Origin: Oxalobacteraceae bacterium OTU3CINTB1
Lineage (GTDB): Bacteria; Pseudomonadota; Gammaproteobacteria; Burkholderiales; Burkholderiaceae_D
DNA: 64,000 bases
Assembly (NCBI GenBank): GCA_024123955.1
Contig: CP099652.1
Coordinates: 6,510,001-6,574,000 of the forward strand
Reading direction: 5' to 3'
How positions within the stretch are numbered: the stretch's first letter is position 1; every line of letters begins with the position of its first letter. The notes under the pieces are model-generated. The model ran no database searches. It saw nothing but the letters and a program-made list of their open reading frames with translations, and was not told the origin of the DNA. Shown in pieces: positions 7,833 through 18,883 of this stretch. Made by a program: the position numbers and the translations under genes.

Positions 7833-9350
7833 TTAGCGGTTTGGGGCAGAATCGAAGAACGCGCGCGCCTCGCGCAGGCAAAACGGCGCGACAAGGCCGG
7901 CATGATAACTATCCTTCACCGACTTGTTGGCGAAGCGCAGCGCCTCCTTGGCGGCGGCGAATTGCAACCGCGTGCTCAAGTAAGGCGCCGCCAGCGACGT
8001 CTCCTCCAGATCGAGTCCGGTTACGGCCGCCGCTCCCCGGGCAGCGAAGTAGGCCCCGGCCGCCTTCGTATTGGTAAAGGACACCACCGGATCGTCATTG
8101 CCGCCGCACAGGAACAACGGGACGGCGGGCGTATAGGTGCGCAGATCGTTTTTCAACAGCCAGCGGCGCAACGGCTGGGCCGGCGCGCAATCGAGCGGGT
8201 TGGCCACGCTGGCGTTGCACGCGTTGGCCTTCAAATCGGCCAGGTAGGCGTTGCGGTAACTCGTCCGTATCAAATGGTCGGCGCCGAAGAAGGAGGCGTA
8301 GCCGCTCGCCTGCGGCAACGAATCCTGCGCGAACAGCACATCGTCGGGCAGCTTGCCGGCGGCCACCAGATCGCCGAAGCCGCGCGTGCCCGGCAGCAGC
8401 GTATCGATGCCGGTGGCGTACCTGGCTTCGTAGATATCGGCTGTTGCCGCATAGAGCGCGGCGCCGGCGCGCTGGCCGGCATTGATCACCAGCGGCAGGA
8501 AGCCGGTCGCGCCCACCGTCGGCGCGCCGCTGAAAATGGTATCTCCCGTCAGCAGCAGCGCATACGGACCGGACAGCGGCGCGGCGGCGGTGACGGCGAA
8601 CTCGCCCGCGTAACCGGTCTGCATCGCGCGCTGCGTGGCCATTGCGACATAGCCGCCCTGCGAATAGCCGGTCAACATCAGCCGGCTGGAGGCGGCAACC
8701 TTCATCGATCCGAAGGCGGCGCGGGCGGCGCGCAACGCGTCGACCATATCGCTCGACTGCTGGGCGGCGTCGAGGTAGGCGTGGTAGCCCAGTGACGAAC
8801 CCGCATATCCCGCGTAGTTCGGCGCCACCACGATGTAGCCCTGGGCGGCGAACAAGGCGGCGATCGTCAGCGGCTCGCTGGCCGACAGGTCGGCCATATC
8901 GGTGCCTTTTTTCACGGAGGTGCCGTGCGCATACAAGAGGACGGGCCGGCCGCCCTGGCAGGCCGCATCCTTGCCGGACGGGACCATGACGGCGGTGCTG
9001 GCATCGGTGTCGGCCGCCATCGCGTCGACGGTATGGTATTTGAGTGTATAGGTGGTGACCGCGCACACGGGCGTGCTGGTGACATTGGTTCCCAGCACCA
9101 CGGACGCATCGACCAACAACTTCAGCTCGCCCGGTTCCAAGGTATTGGCGGGACCACCGCCGGCCAAGGTGGCCGGCACCAGGGTCGCGCCGCCGATCAA
9201 CATGCCGCGCGGCGGCGGCGCCGGTTGCAAGACGGGCGGCTGTACCACCACCGCGCCGCTGCTCTGGCCGTTGGATCCACCGCCACCGCCGCCACCGCAT
9301 GATGCCAGCACCAGCGGCAAGCACATCACCCTCCATCCAGCCCAGCGCAT
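7833..9350 (-). CDS. Alpha/beta-hydrolase lipoprotein (secretory-lipase-like)
   Basis: The 505-residue protein has a lipoprotein signal with lipobox LASC (Cys18), followed by a poly-Gly and Pro-rich spacer that would tether the enzyme away from the membrane. The hydrolase domain has VLLYAHGTSVKKG (oxyanion region), the nucleophile elbow GYSQGGY, an acidic segment CGGNDDPVVS and a C-terminal DSYHAGLVAP with the candidate His. The overall pattern resembles secreted lipases/esterases of the LIP type. The ATG at 9350 is preferred over one 48 nt upstream because GGAG lies just before it and the lipobox is then correctly spaced. The substrate is unknown. It may be transcribed separately from the GDSL gene, since 184 nt separate them. 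Confidence 0.8.
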   Translation of the reverse strand: MRWAGWRVMCLPLVLASCGGGGGGGSNGQSSGAVVVQPPVLQPAPPPRGMLIGGATLVPATLAGGGPANTLEPGELKLLVDASVVLGTNVTSTPVCAVTTYTLKYHTVDAMAADTDASTAVMVPSGKDAACQGGRPVLLYAHGTSVKKGTDMADLSASEPLTIAALFAAQGYIVVAPNYAGYAGSSLGYHAYLDAAQQSSDMVDALRAARAAFGSMKVAASSRLMLTGYSQGGYVAMATQRAMQTGYAGEFAVTAAAPLSGPYALLLTGDTIFSGAPTVGATGFLPLVINAGQRAGAALYAATADIYEARYATGIDTLLPGTRGFGDLVAAGKLPDDVLFAQDSLPQASGYASFFGADHLIRTSYRNAYLADLKANACNASVANPLDCAPAQPLRRWLLKNDLRTYTPAVPLFLCGGNDDPVVSFTNTKAAGAYFAARGAAAVTGLDLEETSLAAPYLSTRLQFAAAKEALRFANKSVKDSYHAGLVAPFCLREARAFFDSAPNR

Positions 9351-9460
9351 ACGAGCTCCAATGCAAGACGGCCGGGCGAGCTTTTCGGCCGGCAACAATT
9401 CATCTTAGCACTGGATTTCGGAAATTTCACTCAAACCAGGCGAATCGAACGCCCAAAAAC

Positions 9461-10531
9461 CTATTGCAACAGGGAGTCGATGACGCCGGCGGAGCCGAAC
9501 ACCGAGCGGCGCAGGCGGTCGTTGACGCCCAGCCATTGCGCATCCTGCGGCGGGGTTTCGACCAGGATCAGATCGGAACCGGTCTGGTCCATGTCCCGCA
9601 GGGCGGCGTAGAGGCCGTAAGCGTACCCGGCCGGGTCGGCGGGCAGCATTTGCTGGCTGACGGCCAGCTTTGGCTGTGCGTGGCTGATGATGGCGACCTC
9701 GATGCCCTTGGCCTGCAACTGCGCCAGTTTAACGGTCAGGGTGGCGCCGTCGAGCATCGTGACCGGCGTGCGTGGGGCGTAGTGCGATTCCAGCGTGCCG
9801 GAGGCGCGCGGCGCGGCCTGGTCCGGCGCTGCCGGCAATTGGCCGATGACGCCGGCGATTTGCTCGGCGCTGATATGGCCGGGACGCAGCAGCACCGGGC
9901 CGTGCGTCGCCAGCCGCGACAGGTCGACGATGGTCGACTCGATGCCGACCTGGCTGGGGCCGCCCTCCAGCACGGTATTCAATAATGCGGCCGAACAGGC
10001 GTCATCGCCCGTGATCGGGCCTTCATCCTCGTCGTCCAGCGCGAACTCGTCGCGTACGTGCTGGGCCGTGGTCGGGCTGACGTTGCCGAACTTGTTGGCC
10101 GATGGCGCCGCCACCCCGCCCTTGCCGCCATTGAAGGCGCTCAGTAAGGCGATCGCGACCGGATGCGACGGGCAGCGGATGCCGACCGTGTCCTGCCCGC
10201 CAGAGACGGCGTCGGGAATGTGGCCGGCACGTTTCAAAATCAGGGTCAGCGGTCCCGGCCAGAAGGCGGCGACGAGTTGCCGCGCTTCGTCGGGGATGTC
10301 GGTGACCCAATAGTCCAGGTCGGCGCCGGGCGCCACGTGCACGATCACCGGGTGGTCGTTGGGGCGGCCCTTGGCTTGATAGATGCGGGCGACGGCGGCG
10401 GGATTTTCGGCGTCGGCGCCGAGGCCGTAGACGGTCTCGGTCGGGAAGGCGACCAGGCCACCCTCCTCCAATACGGCGGCCGCGGCCGCGATGTCGGCGG
10501 CGTCGGCTACCGCGTGATGCTGTTTCTTCAC
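9461..10531 (-). CDS. sua5: L-threonylcarbamoyladenylate synthase, Sua5 type
   Basis: The 356-residue product has the YrdC/Sua5 catalytic domain at residues ~10-215 ([57 protein letters not shown] and VGIESTIVD). A C-terminal Sua5 domain starts at about [19 protein letters not shown] residues ([15 protein letters not shown]). The enzyme makes threonylcarbamoyl-AMP from Thr, bicarbonate and ATP for tRNA t6A37. The GTG at 10531 overlaps the purK stop codon (GTGA), implying translational coupling; an in-frame ATG 24 nt further up would overlap purK more deeply. This gene and tcdA, also in the window, act at consecutive steps of the same tRNA modification. Confidence 0.92.
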   Translation of the reverse strand: MKKQHHAVADAADIAAAAAVLEEGGLVAFPTETVYGLGADAENPAAVARIYQAKGRPNDHPVIVHVAPGADLDYWVTDIPDEARQLVAAFWPGPLTLILKRAGHIPDAVSGGQDTVGIRCPSHPVAIALLSAFNGGKGGVAAPSANKFGNVSPTTAQHVRDEFALDDEDEGPITGDDACSAALLNTVLEGGPSQVGIESTIVDLSRLATHGPVLLRPGHISAEQIAGVIGQLPAAPDQAAPRASGTLESHYAPRTPVTMLDGATLTVKLAQLQAKGIEVAIISHAQPKLAVSQQMLPADPAGYAYGLYAALRDMDQTGSDLILVETPPQDAQWLGVNDRLRRSVFGSAGVIDSLLQ

Positions 10532-11721
10532 GGCGCGATACCCAGGATGGCGCACGCGGCGTTCAGCTGGCGCTGCGCCTCGTCCAAGGTCGGCGCAACG
10601 ATGGTCAGGTGGCCCATCTTGCGGGCGCGGCGCGGGTCGTCCTTGCCGTACAGATGCAGGCAGGCGCCCGGCAAGGCCAGGATGCGGTCCCAGGCCGGTT
10701 CGCGCACGGTCTCGCTGTCGCCTTCGAACCAGACATCGCCGAGAATGTTGAGCATGACGGCCGGCGAATGCTGGCGCACGTCGCCCAGCGGCAAGCGCGC
10801 CATCGCGCGAACCTGCTGCGCGAACTGGCTGGTGACGCAGGCGTCCATCGTGTAGTGCCCGCTGTTGTGCGGACGCGGCGCCATTTCGTTGACCACCAGG
10901 CTACCGTCGGTCAGCACGAAGAATTCGATGCACAACACGCCAACATAGCCGAGCTCGGCCACAATCGCTTGCGCTGCCTGTTGCGCGACCTTGGCGCTGG
11001 CGTCGGAAACATTGGGGCCCGGCACGGTGGTGGTGAAGAGGATGCCGTCGCGGTGCACGTTCTCGGCGATTGGATAAACCACCGACGCGCCATCGGCGCC
11101 GCGCGCGGTCAGCACCGACACCTCATAGGCCAGCGGCAGCATTTTTTCCAGCAGGCAGGTAACCTTGTCCATGCTCTCGAACGCGGCGCGCACGTCCTCG
11201 CGCGACTTCACGCGGACCTGGCCCTTGCCGTCGTAACCCATGCGCACGGTCTTGAGGATGCCCGGCAGCAGATCGTCGGCGATATCGTCGATATCCTGCT
11301 GCGATGCGATCACTTTGTGCGGCGCCGGCAGCACGCCCGAGCGCGGCGCGCAATCGACGAAGAATTTCTTCTCGGCGATGCGGTCCTGCGCCACCGACAC
11401 GCCATGCGCGTTGGGGGCGACGAATACGCGCTCGGCCAACCGCGACAGGCTGTCTGCGGGCACGTTCTCGAACTCGGTGGTGACGGCCAGGCATTGCTCG
11501 GCCAGCGCGTCCAGTCCGGCGGCATCGCTGTAGCCGGCGTTGACCAGGCGCTGGGCGACCTGGCCTGCGGGACATTCATCGGCAGGCTCCAGCACTGCGA
11601 CCTGATAACCCATGCTCTGGGCGGCCTGGGCGAACATGCGGCCCAGTTGACCGCCGCCCATCACGCCCAGCCACGCCGGTGGATTGGCGGCGGGCAGAAG
11701 TGGAGAAAAATCTTTACTCAT
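10528..11721 (-). CDS. purK: N5-carboxyaminoimidazole ribonucleotide synthase PurK
   Basis: This 397-residue ATP-grasp enzyme has the [18 protein letters not shown] dinucleotide-like N-terminal motif, the ATP-grasp segments [14 protein letters not shown] and CIEFFVL, and [14 protein letters not shown]. It converts AIR, ATP and bicarbonate to N5-CAIR in de novo purine synthesis. It lies 16 nt downstream of purE, which performs the next step, and overlaps sua5 by 4 nt. Confidence 0.97.
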   Translation of the reverse strand: MSKDFSPLLPAANPPAWLGVMGGGQLGRMFAQAAQSMGYQVAVLEPADECPAGQVAQRLVNAGYSDAAGLDALAEQCLAVTTEFENVPADSLSRLAERVFVAPNAHGVSVAQDRIAEKKFFVDCAPRSGVLPAPHKVIASQQDIDDIADDLLPGILKTVRMGYDGKGQVRVKSREDVRAAFESMDKVTCLLEKMLPLAYEVSVLTARGADGASVVYPIAENVHRDGILFTTTVPGPNVSDASAKVAQQAAQAIVAELGYVGVLCIEFFVLTDGSLVVNEMAPRPHNSGHYTMDACVTSQFAQQVRAMARLPLGDVRQHSPAVMLNILGDVWFEGDSETVREPAWDRILALPGACLHLYGKDDPRRARKMGHLTIVAPTLDEAQRQLNAACAILGIAP

Positions 11722-11737
11722 CGATGTATTTCAAACG

Positions 11738-12244
11738 TTATTCAAACGGCAGCGTCATGGCCTTGGCGGCGTCGGTCTGCGTCACGCGGAAGGCTTCCAG
11801 CTTGTCGGCCAGCGCGTCGTCGTTGGCGGCGATCATGGCCACAGCCGTCAGTGCGGCATTGGCGGCGCCCGCCTCTCCGATGGCGAAGGTCGACACCGGC
11901 ACACCCTTCGGCATCTGCACGATGGACAACAGCGAATCCTCGCCGCGCAAATACTTCGACGGCACCGGCACGCCCAGCACGGGCACAATGGTCATCGCCG
12001 CGACCATGCCCGGCAGGTGGGCCGCACCGCCCGCGCCGGCGATAATGGCGCGCAAGCCGCGAGCACGGGCGCTCTTGGCGTACGCATACATTTCGTCGGG
12101 CATGCGGTGCGCCGAAATCACTTGCGCCTCGAACGGCACGCCGAACTGCTTGAGGATGGCGACCGCGTTTTGCATCACGTCCCAGTCCGAGGACGAGCCC
12201 ATGATGACGCCGACCAGCGGCTTGGAGTTGTTAGCGTCCGCCAT
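11738..12244 (-). CDS. purE: N5-carboxyaminoimidazole ribonucleotide mutase PurE
   Basis: The 168-residue class I PurE has the [10 protein letters not shown] phosphate-binding motif near residue 15, SAHRMPDE with the catalytic His, and the [10 protein letters not shown] and LGVPVPSK loops. It rearranges N5-CAIR to CAIR. The start codon lies one base after the purC stop (TGA-G-ATG), so purC and purE are translationally coupled. Confidence 0.97.
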   Translation of the reverse strand: MADANNSKPLVGVIMGSSSDWDVMQNAVAILKQFGVPFEAQVISAHRMPDEMYAYAKSARARGLRAIIAGAGGAAHLPGMVAAMTIVPVLGVPVPSKYLRGEDSLLSIVQMPKGVPVSTFAIGEAGAANAALTAVAMIAANDDALADKLEAFRVTQTDAAKAMTLPFE

Positions 12245-12245
12245 C

Positions 12246-13139
12246 TCAGGCCTTCAGCTTCTGGCCGGTCAGGCGCTCGATCGCTTCAAAGTACTTGGCC
12301 TGGGTCTTGTCGATGACGTCGGCCGGCAGCGCAGGCGCCGGTGCAGTCTTGCCCCAGTCCAGGGTTTCCAGGTAGTCGCGCACGAATTGCTTGTCGAACG
12401 ACGGCGGCGACATGTCCGGCGCGTACGAATCGGCTGGCCAGAAGCGCGACGAGTCGGCGGTCAGCACTTCGTCCATCAGATGCATGACGCCGTTTTCGTC
12501 GAGGCCGAATTCGAACTTGGTGTCGGCGATGATGATGCCGCGCGTGGCAGCGTAGTCGGCGGCTGCCGTGTACAACTTGATGCTGATATCGCGCATTTTG
12601 GCGGCCAGTTCGGCGCCGATGCGGCTTTCCATGTCGGCAAAGCTGATGTTCTCGTCGTGCTCGCCCAGATCGGCTTTCGCGGCCGGGGTGAACAGCGGCT
12701 CAGGCAATTTCTCCGCCTGGCGCAGGCCGGCCGGCAATTCGATGCCGCAGATGCTGCCCGTCGCCTGGTAATCCTTCCAGCCCGAACCGATGATGTAACC
12801 GCGCACCACCGCCTCGACCATGATCGGCTTCAGGCGCTTGGCGACCACGGCGCGGCCTTTTACCTGCTCCACCTCATCGGCGGCCACCACGGACTCTGGC
12901 GCGACGCCGGTCAGGTGGTTCGGCACGATGTGGCCCAGTTTCTCGAACCAGAAATCGCTCATCTGGTTCAACACCATGCCCTTGCCGGGAATCGGCTCGT
13001 TCATGACAACGTCGAAGGCGGACAGACGGTCGGTGGTGACGATCAGGATCTTGTCATCGCCGACGGCGTAATTGTCGCGGACTTTGCCATGGCCGAGCAG
13101 TGGCAGGGATTTGATGGAGGATTGGTAAAGGCTGTTCAT
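12246..13139 (-). CDS. purC: SAICAR synthase PurC
   Basis: The 297-residue product carries SAICAR synthetase motifs: [21 protein letters not shown] at the N-terminus, [17 protein letters not shown], and IADTKFEFG with the [12 protein letters not shown] segment. It joins aspartate to CAIR with ATP. The length, slightly above the ~240 of the E. coli type, fits the longer variant common in betaproteobacteria. The ATG at 13139 (MNSLYQS) is chosen because the upstream extension, from an ATG at 13238, is Arg/Phe-rich and runs into the terminator region. It heads the purC-purE-purK-sua5 group. Confidence 0.95.
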   Translation of the reverse strand: MNSLYQSSIKSLPLLGHGKVRDNYAVGDDKILIVTTDRLSAFDVVMNEPIPGKGMVLNQMSDFWFEKLGHIVPNHLTGVAPESVVAADEVEQVKGRAVVAKRLKPIMVEAVVRGYIIGSGWKDYQATGSICGIELPAGLRQAEKLPEPLFTPAAKADLGEHDENISFADMESRIGAELAAKMRDISIKLYTAAADYAATRGIIIADTKFEFGLDENGVMHLMDEVLTADSSRFWPADSYAPDMSPPSFDKQFVRDYLETLDWGKTAPAPALPADVIDKTQAKYFEAIERLTGQKLKA

Positions 13140-13162
13140 AGCGGAGAATGTATTAACCAAAC

Positions 13163-13207
13163 GTAGAAAAAGCGAAAACCGGCGACAAGGAAACCTTGCC
13201 AGCCGGT
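13163..13207 (-). terminator. Probable terminator after fba
   Basis: On the minus strand ACCGGC (complement of 13202-13207) pairs with GCCGGT (13178-13183), with inner AAGG/CCTT pairing. TTTTCGCTTTTTC follows. This separates fba from purC, so purC probably has its own promoter in the ~40 nt before its start or depends on readthrough. Confidence 0.55.
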
Positions 13208-13246
13208 CAAGAGATTCGGGCAACCATCGCCCGTCCAACCCGAATT

Positions 13247-14311
13247 TTACTTCACAATCTGTTGCAGCTCGCCGGCCTTGTAACGCTCGGCCATTTTTTC
13301 CAGCGTAACCTGCTTGATTTTCGATGCTTGACCGGCACAGCCGAACTGCTCGAAACGGGCGCGAACGATTTGTTCGGCGGCCAGGCGGGCAGGCTTCAGG
13401 TAGTCGCGCGGATCGAATTTCGACGGGTTCTGGAACATGAACTGACGGATCGCGGCGGTCATCGCCAGGCGGATGTCGGTGTCGATGTTGATCTTGCGAA
13501 CGCCGTGACGGATGCCTTCCTGAATTTCTTCAACCGGCACGCCATAGGTTTCCTTCATGTCGCCGCCGAATTCGCGGATGATGGCCAGCAGTTCCTGCGG
13601 CACCGACGACGAACCGTGCATCACCAGGTGGGTGTTCGGAATGCGCGCGTGGATTTCCTTGATGCGGTCGATCGCCAGGATGTCGCCGGTCGGCTTGCGG
13701 GTGAACTTGTAGGCGCCATGGGAAGTACCAATAGCAATCGCCAGCGCGTCGCACTGGGTTTGCTTGACGAAGTCGGCGGCCTGGTTCACGTCGGTCAGCA
13801 GCTGCTCGCGGGTCATGGTGCCGTCGGCGCCGTGGCCGTCTTCCTTGTCGCCCTTCATGGTTTCCAGCGAACCCAGAACGCCCAGCTCGGCTTCCACGGT
13901 GACGCCAATGGCGTGCGAGAACTTGACCACTTCGCGCGACACTTCAACGTTGTACTCGTACGATGCGACCGATTTGCCGTCCGCTTCCAGCGAGCCGTCC
14001 ATCATCACCGACGAGAAGCCGGAGCGGATCGCGGCCATGCAGATCGCCGGCGATTGGCCGTGATCCTGGTGCATAACGACCGGAATGTGTGGATAGGCTT
14101 CAATCGCGGCGTCGATCAGATGACGCAGGAACGCTTCGCCGGCATATTTGCGGGCGCCGGCGGATGCTTGCATGATGACCGGGCTGTCGAGCGCGTCGGC
14201 GGCGGCCATGATGGCTTGCACTTGTTCCAGATTGTTGACGTTGAAAGCAGGAATGCCATAGCCGTTTTCAGCGGCGTGGTCCAGCAGTTGACGCATGGAT
14301 ACGAGGGACAT
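13247..14311 (-). CDS. fba: Fructose-bisphosphate aldolase, class II
   Basis: The 354-residue class IIB aldolase (CfxA/Fba subtype) has the zinc-site segment [35 protein letters not shown], and the substrate-loop segments GTSHGAYKF and HGSSSVPQE, then [11 protein letters not shown]. It interconverts fructose-1,6-bisphosphate with DHAP and GAP. The ATG at 14311 has GGAG 9 nt upstream. The gene is third in the leftward pgk-pyk-fba series and is followed by a probable terminator. Confidence 0.97.
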   Translation of the reverse strand: MSLVSMRQLLDHAAENGYGIPAFNVNNLEQVQAIMAAADALDSPVIMQASAGARKYAGEAFLRHLIDAAIEAYPHIPVVMHQDHGQSPAICMAAIRSGFSSVMMDGSLEADGKSVASYEYNVEVSREVVKFSHAIGVTVEAELGVLGSLETMKGDKEDGHGADGTMTREQLLTDVNQAADFVKQTQCDALAIAIGTSHGAYKFTRKPTGDILAIDRIKEIHARIPNTHLVMHGSSSVPQELLAIIREFGGDMKETYGVPVEEIQEGIRHGVRKINIDTDIRLAMTAAIRQFMFQNPSKFDPRDYLKPARLAAEQIVRARFEQFGCAGQASKIKQVTLEKMAERYKAGELQQIVK

Positions 14312-14355
14312 GATGTGTACTCCAAACAATAAAAAAACTTGGTTGCCGGAGCATT

Positions 14356-14378
14356 GCGCCCCCGTTCCGCGGGGGCGC
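14356..14378 (-). other. Strong GC hairpin between pyk and fba
   Basis: GCGCCCCCG (14356-14364) and CGGGGGCGC (14370-14378) form a perfect 9-bp stem with a 5-nt loop. On the minus strand a run of seven T begins only about 18 nt further on, so it is not a canonical terminator. It could attenuate transcription into fba or protect the upstream mRNA. Confidence 0.6.
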
Positions 14379-14388
14379 GCTATCGGAC

Positions 14389-15834
14389 TTACTTAATACC
14401 TACTTTGACGATCTTGAGCGCGTTGGTGCCGCCGGCCTGGCCCATCTGGCCGCCCCACGTCACGACGATCATATCGCCCTTCTTGACGATGCCGTTCTGC
14501 ACCAGCAAGTCTTCGGCAGCCTGCAGCACGGCGGCGCTATCGCCAGCCTGCGCCAGATTGTATGCCTTCACGTTGCGGTACAGCGCCGCTTTGCGCTGGG
14601 TCGTCACGCTCGGCGTCAACGCGTAGATCGGCGTGTCGATGTTGTGACGGCTCATCCACAGCGCGGTCGAACCGGACTCGGTCAGCGCGATGATCGCCTT
14701 GACCGCCAGGTGGTGCGCGGTGAACAGCGCGCCGTACGCGATCGACTGGTCGATGCGGGTGAAGGTCACATTCAGGAAGTCGGCGTCGAGCTTGTTGTAC
14801 TCGGACTGCTCGGCTTCCACGCAAATGGCGGCCATCATTTCCACGGTCTCGATCGGGTAGCGGCCCGAGGCCGTTTCCGCCGAGGTCATCACCGCGTCGG
14901 TACCGTCCAGCACGGCGTTGGCCACGTCGGACACTTCGGCGCGGGTCGGCACGGCATTGAAGATCATCGACTCCATCATCTGGGTCGCGGTGATCGCCAG
15001 CTTGTTCGACTCGCGCGCCATCTTGATCATGCGCTTTTGCAACGCCGGCACCGCCGCGTTGCCCACTTCCACCGCCAGGTCGCCGCGGGCGACCATGATG
15101 CCGTCGGAGGCGTCGAGGATCTCCTGCAGCACAGGGATCGCTTCGGCGCGCTCGATCTTGGCGATCATCATTGGCTTATGGTTGAATGGCTCGCCGGCGA
15201 TATTCGCCAGCGTGCGCGCCATTTCCATGTCGGTTGCGCTTTTCGGGAACGAGATCGCCAGGTAATCGCACTGGAAACTCATTGCCGTCTTGATGTCTTC
15301 CATGTCCTTGGCGGTCAGCGCCGGCGCGGTCAGGCCACCACCCTGGCGGTTAATGCCCTTGTTATTGGACAGCTCGCCACCGATTTTCACGGTGGTGAAG
15401 ATTTCATGGCCGACGATCTTGTCGACCACCAGCACGATCAAGCCATCGTTCAGCAGCAGCTTGTCGTCGGCGCGCAAATCCTGCGGCAGCGCCTTGTAAT
15501 CCAGACCGACGCGTTCCTGGTTGCCCAGTTCGCCGTTTTCGCCCCATTTGGCGTCGAGGATGAACTTGTCGCCATTGGTCAGATCGATCTTACCATTTTC
15601 AAATTTGCCCACGCGGATCTTAGGACCCTGCATGTCCGCCATGATCGCCACTTCGCGCCCGCATTCGGCGGCCGCCTCGCGCACCAGCTTGGCGCGGTCG
15701 ATATGGTCCTGCGCCTTGCCGTGCGAGAAATTCAAACGCACGACATCCACCCCGGCACGTATCATTTTTACCAGAACGTTGAAGTCTGTAGAGGCCGGGC
15801 CGATCGTTGCGACAATTTTGGTACTACGGGACAT
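14389..15834 (-). CDS. pyk: Pyruvate kinase
   Basis: The 481-residue protein starts [15 protein letters not shown] and contains the family motifs VRLNFSHG, the active-site segment [39 protein letters not shown] and [10 protein letters not shown]. It transfers phosphate from PEP to ADP, giving pyruvate and ATP. It is likely regulated allosterically, since the C-terminal domain is present. The region upstream (15835-16097) is gene-free and contains a 6-bp inverted repeat TGGCTA/TAGCCA at 15961-15978 whose role is unknown. Confidence 0.97.
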   Translation of the reverse strand: MSRSTKIVATIGPASTDFNVLVKMIRAGVDVVRLNFSHGKAQDHIDRAKLVREAAAECGREVAIMADMQGPKIRVGKFENGKIDLTNGDKFILDAKWGENGELGNQERVGLDYKALPQDLRADDKLLLNDGLIVLVVDKIVGHEIFTTVKIGGELSNNKGINRQGGGLTAPALTAKDMEDIKTAMSFQCDYLAISFPKSATDMEMARTLANIAGEPFNHKPMMIAKIERAEAIPVLQEILDASDGIMVARGDLAVEVGNAAVPALQKRMIKMARESNKLAITATQMMESMIFNAVPTRAEVSDVANAVLDGTDAVMTSAETASGRYPIETVEMMAAICVEAEQSEYNKLDADFLNVTFTRIDQSIAYGALFTAHHLAVKAIIALTESGSTALWMSRHNIDTPIYALTPSVTTQRKAALYRNVKAYNLAQAGDSAAVLQAAEDLLVQNGIVKKGDMIVVTWGGQMGQAGGTNALKIVKVGIK

Positions 15835-16097
15835 AGGATTCCTTAGCGTTGGGTCATGCGGAAAGCCCCCGCGACAGCGGCGGGAACCAGGAAAAAACCA
15901 GGAAAGCTGCACTGTAAGCTCGTGTCGAGCTGGGTGTCGCCCGGTTCGAAGTAGGCAAAGTGGCTATCAATGTAGCCAAACTACAAATCTTTGTAGCAAA
16001 CTTTCACAAACCGGGCTTTTTTCAGCGATTACTCGAATTTTACTGGCAATTTGCTACACCGCACGACCGTGCTTTTTACGTCACATCACGTCTAAAG

Positions 16098-17315
16098 TTA
16101 TTGCGCCGCAGCACGCTGCGTCAGGATTTCCACCGCCGGCAAGGTCTTGCCTTCCAGGAATTCCAGGAAAGCGCCGCCGCCCGTCGAGATATAACCGATC
16201 TGCTCGGTGATACCGTATTTGGCGATCGCCGCCAGGGTATCGCCACCGCCGGCGATCGAGAACGCCTTGGAATTGGCGATGGCCAGCGCCAGCGTCTTGG
16301 TGCCTTCGCCGAACTGGTCGAACTCGAACACGCCGACCGGGCCGTTCCAGACGATGGTGCCGGCGGCGGCGATCTGCGCGGCCAGTGTCGCGGCGGTTTT
16401 AGGACCGATATCCAGGATCATGTCGTCGTCGGCGACGTCGGCCACGTCCTTGACGGTGGCGACGGCCGTTGGCGAGAATTCCTTGGCGCACACAACATCG
16501 ACCGGGATCGGCACTTGCGCGCCGCGCTTGGCCATGATGTCGATGATGGCCTTGGCCTCTTCCACCAGTTCGTTCTCGACCAGCGATTTACCGATGTTCA
16601 GGCCGACGGCCTTCATGAAGGTGTTGGCGATGCCGCCGCCGACGATCAGGTTGTCGACCTTGTCGGCCAGCGCCTTCAGGATCGACAGCTTGGACGATAC
16701 CTTGGAACCGGCGACGATCGCCAACAACGGACGGGCCGGGGCGCCCAGCGCTTTGCCCAACGCGTCCAGCTCGGCAGCCAGCAGCGGACCTGCCGACGCG
16801 ACCGGCGCAAATTTGGCGATGCCGTGGGTCGACGCCTCGGCGCGGTGGGCGGTGCCGAAAGCGTCGTTGACGTAGATATCGCATAACTTGGCCATTTTTT
16901 GCGCCAGCTCGTCGTTGTTCTTCTTCTCACCCTTGTTGACGCGGACGTTTTCCAGCAGCACAACCTGGCCCGCTTGCAGGTTTTCCAGACCGGCGCCATC
17001 GACCCAGTTCTGTTTCAGCTCGACCGGCTGGCCCAGCAACTCGGACAGGCGCGCAGCGACCGGCGCCAGGCTGTCTTCCGGCTTGAACTCGCCCTCGGTC
17101 GGACGGCCCAGGTGGGACGTCACCATCACTTTGCCGCCGGCGGCCACGGCCGCCTTGATGGCGGGAACGGAGGCGCGGATGCGCGTATCTTCGGTGATAT
17201 TGCCCGCATCATCCTGCGGCACGTTCAAGTCGGCACGGATGAAGACGCGCTTGCCTTGCAGCGCATTCTGGGCGATGAGATCTTGCAGACGGATGAAGTT
17301 CAAAACAGCGGACAT
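16098..17315 (-). CDS. pgk: Phosphoglycerate kinase
   Basis: The 405-residue protein has the N-domain motifs [11 protein letters not shown] and TSHLGRP, the C-domain nucleotide segment [14 protein letters not shown], and the closing [13 protein letters not shown] and [14 protein letters not shown] motifs. It interconverts 1,3-bisphosphoglycerate and 3-phosphoglycerate with ADP/ATP. A 263-nt gene-free spacer separates it from pyk downstream. Confidence 0.97.
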   Translation of the reverse strand: MSAVLNFIRLQDLIAQNALQGKRVFIRADLNVPQDDAGNITEDTRIRASVPAIKAAVAAGGKVMVTSHLGRPTEGEFKPEDSLAPVAARLSELLGQPVELKQNWVDGAGLENLQAGQVVLLENVRVNKGEKKNNDELAQKMAKLCDIYVNDAFGTAHRAEASTHGIAKFAPVASAGPLLAAELDALGKALGAPARPLLAIVAGSKVSSKLSILKALADKVDNLIVGGGIANTFMKAVGLNIGKSLVENELVEEAKAIIDIMAKRGAQVPIPVDVVCAKEFSPTAVATVKDVADVADDDMILDIGPKTAATLAAQIAAAGTIVWNGPVGVFEFDQFGEGTKTLALAIANSKAFSIAGGGDTLAAIAKYGITEQIGYISTGGGAFLEFLEGKTLPAVEILTQRAAAQ

Positions 17316-17379
17316 GGCGACCCAAGGGTGAGTTGAAAGAAGAGCGCTATTTTACCGCAAGCGCAGCCGTGTTTTATTG

Positions 17380-17739
17380 TTATTGAAATACAGGAACAAG
17401 GGTGGGCAAGAAGGAGGGAAGCACCCGCAGTGCCGTAAAGAAAGCCATGCCGAAAATGATCGTTTCCAGCATATTGCGCCGCAGCAAATAATACCCCGTA
17501 GCGACGATGCCGGCGATTAATTTTAGATTGCTCACATCAAGGACGACGTGGCCGTCCGGGGCCAGCAGCAGATCCGGGAAGATAATCGCCGCCAGTGCGC
17601 AGGCCGGGGCATAGCGCAGCATTTCCTGCACCCGTTTGGGGATGGTGATGTGCTGGCCGATCAGCCAAAACGAGCTGCGCGTGGCGGCGGTGGCCAGCGC
17701 CAGCACACCGATGACGACCCAAATTTCCCAATCAGCCAT
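17380..17739 (-). CDS. azlD: AzlD family branched-chain amino acid exporter, small subunit
   Basis: The 119-residue integral membrane protein has three to four predicted hydrophobic helices and the AzlD features TRSSFWLIGQHITIPKRVQEMLRYAPACALAAIIFPDLL. AzlD works with AzlC as a branched-chain amino acid exporter of the LIV-E family. It overlaps the 3' end of azlC by 8 nt, so the two are co-translated. Confidence 0.9.
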   Translation of the reverse strand: MADWEIWVVIGVLALATAATRSSFWLIGQHITIPKRVQEMLRYAPACALAAIIFPDLLLAPDGHVVLDVSNLKLIAGIVATGYYLLRRNMLETIIFGMAFFTALRVLPSFLPTLVPVFQ

Positions 17740-18496
17740 TTTTGTTCTCCGAGCGGTTGCGCCACTTTTCGGCTCCCTCTTCCACCGCCATTGCGGTCAA
17801 CATGCCGACCAGCACCGCCAGCAATAGGCCCAATTTATAAGGCAGCCCCGCCGCGACCACGGACACGCCGCCAGCGACGAGCACGCCGCACAGCGCCGGC
17901 CGCCCGACCATCAAAGGAATCATCACGCAAATAATGGCCAAGGTGCCGGCAAAACCCAGCCCCCACTCCGGCGGCACAGTGCTGCCGAGGAAGATGCCGG
18001 CGATCGAGCCGACCTGCCATGCGCCCCAGTTCGGGTACATCAGGCCCTTCAAATACGACAACTTGCCGACCTGCGGGGCTTCCGACGGATACTTTTTCAA
18101 GAACAGCGCCACCGTGATATCGCCGGAGACATAGCCGAGCAAAAAACGGCGCATCCAGGGAAGATGCGCGAAGTGCGGCGCCAGCAAGGCCGCGAAGATT
18201 ACGAAGCGGAGATTGACGACGAACGCCGTCAGGAAGATGACCCAGATCGGCGCGCTGGCGGCGATCAGCGGCAGCGCCGCCAGCTGCGCCGAGCCGGCGA
18301 ACACCAGCAACGTCATGCCCAGCGCCTGCGGCACGGTCAGCCCGGACTTGACCATCGCGATGCCGACCACCAAACCCCAGGCGCCGATGCCGAACAATGT
18401 GGGAGTGCCGACCTTCAGGCCTTCCCTCCAGGAAGGCTCATGATGCTCGGCCACATAGCGTGCGGGCGCGGGAGGGGTGCTGCTCGGTTCGGTCAT
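17732..18496 (-). CDS. azlC: AzlC family branched-chain amino acid permease
   Basis: The 254-residue membrane protein has about six hydrophobic segments and the AzlC hallmark segments VFAGSAQLAALPLI, FLTAFVVNLRFVIFAALLAPHF and LLGYVSGDITVALF. With AzlD it exports branched-chain amino acids (the azaleucine-resistance family). A soluble N-terminal stretch of about 35 residues precedes the first helix. It is transcribed away from the small zinc-finger gene. Confidence 0.9.
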   Translation of the reverse strand: MTEPSSTPPAPARYVAEHHEPSWREGLKVGTPTLFGIGAWGLVVGIAMVKSGLTVPQALGMTLLVFAGSAQLAALPLIAASAPIWVIFLTAFVVNLRFVIFAALLAPHFAHLPWMRRFLLGYVSGDITVALFLKKYPSEAPQVGKLSYLKGLMYPNWGAWQVGSIAGIFLGSTVPPEWGLGFAGTLAIICVMIPLMVGRPALCGVLVAGGVSVVAAGLPYKLGLLLAVLVGMLTAMAVEEGAEKWRNRSENKNG

Positions 18497-18635
18497 GTGG
18501 CTGTAGTGTTGTGTGGCATTCCCGCCACATAGCAGGCCACACCGATATTGTTGAGGCGCTATTTTACCGATGATTTTTGCTCAATGCGCAATTCCGTTAA
18601 AATCGTGGTTTTCACGCCTTTCGGAGCATTACAAC

Positions 18636-18848
18636 ATGACCAACGCCAACACGTCCGCCGCAGCCGCCCCCAACGCCGTCGAGCTGGATGGCAAGGATTT
18701 GCCGGCACACTGCCCGAACCCAGCCATGCCGCTGTGGTCGTCGCACCCACGCGTGTTCCTGGAATTCAACAACGACGGCACCGCCAAGTGCCCGTACTGC
18801 GGCACCGCCTACCGCCTCAAGCCGGGCACCGTCGTCGGCCACCATTAA
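18636..18848 (+). CDS. Small CHCC-type zinc-finger protein
   Basis: The 70-residue protein has candidate zinc ligands Cys26, His37, Cys52 and Cys55 (CPNPAMPLWSSHP...KCPYCGT), the zf-CHCC pattern. The same fold is found in the NDUFS6 subunit of mitochondrial complex I and in short bacterial homologues of unknown role. The ATG at 18636 is chosen because the conserved part begins soon after it; the frame is open further upstream without a ribosome site. The next gene, a SnoaL-like protein, starts 36 nt downstream. Confidence 0.85.
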   Translation: MTNANTSAAAAPNAVELDGKDLPAHCPNPAMPLWSSHPRVFLEFNNDGTAKCPYCGTAYRLKPGTVVGHH

Positions 18849-18883
18849 TATGCCCACCGCCAGCCGCGTCCTCCGGAGCCCGC

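Noticed and set aside
14644..15846. 400-codon plus-strand open frame opposite pyk
   Set aside because: Antisense composition shadow with His/Val/Arg runs and no domain.
16069..16085. Plus-strand terminator from the GCACG/CGTGC hairpin followed by T's between pyk and pgk
   Set aside because: The stem is only 4-5 bp with a tiny loop and no plus-strand gene precedes it.
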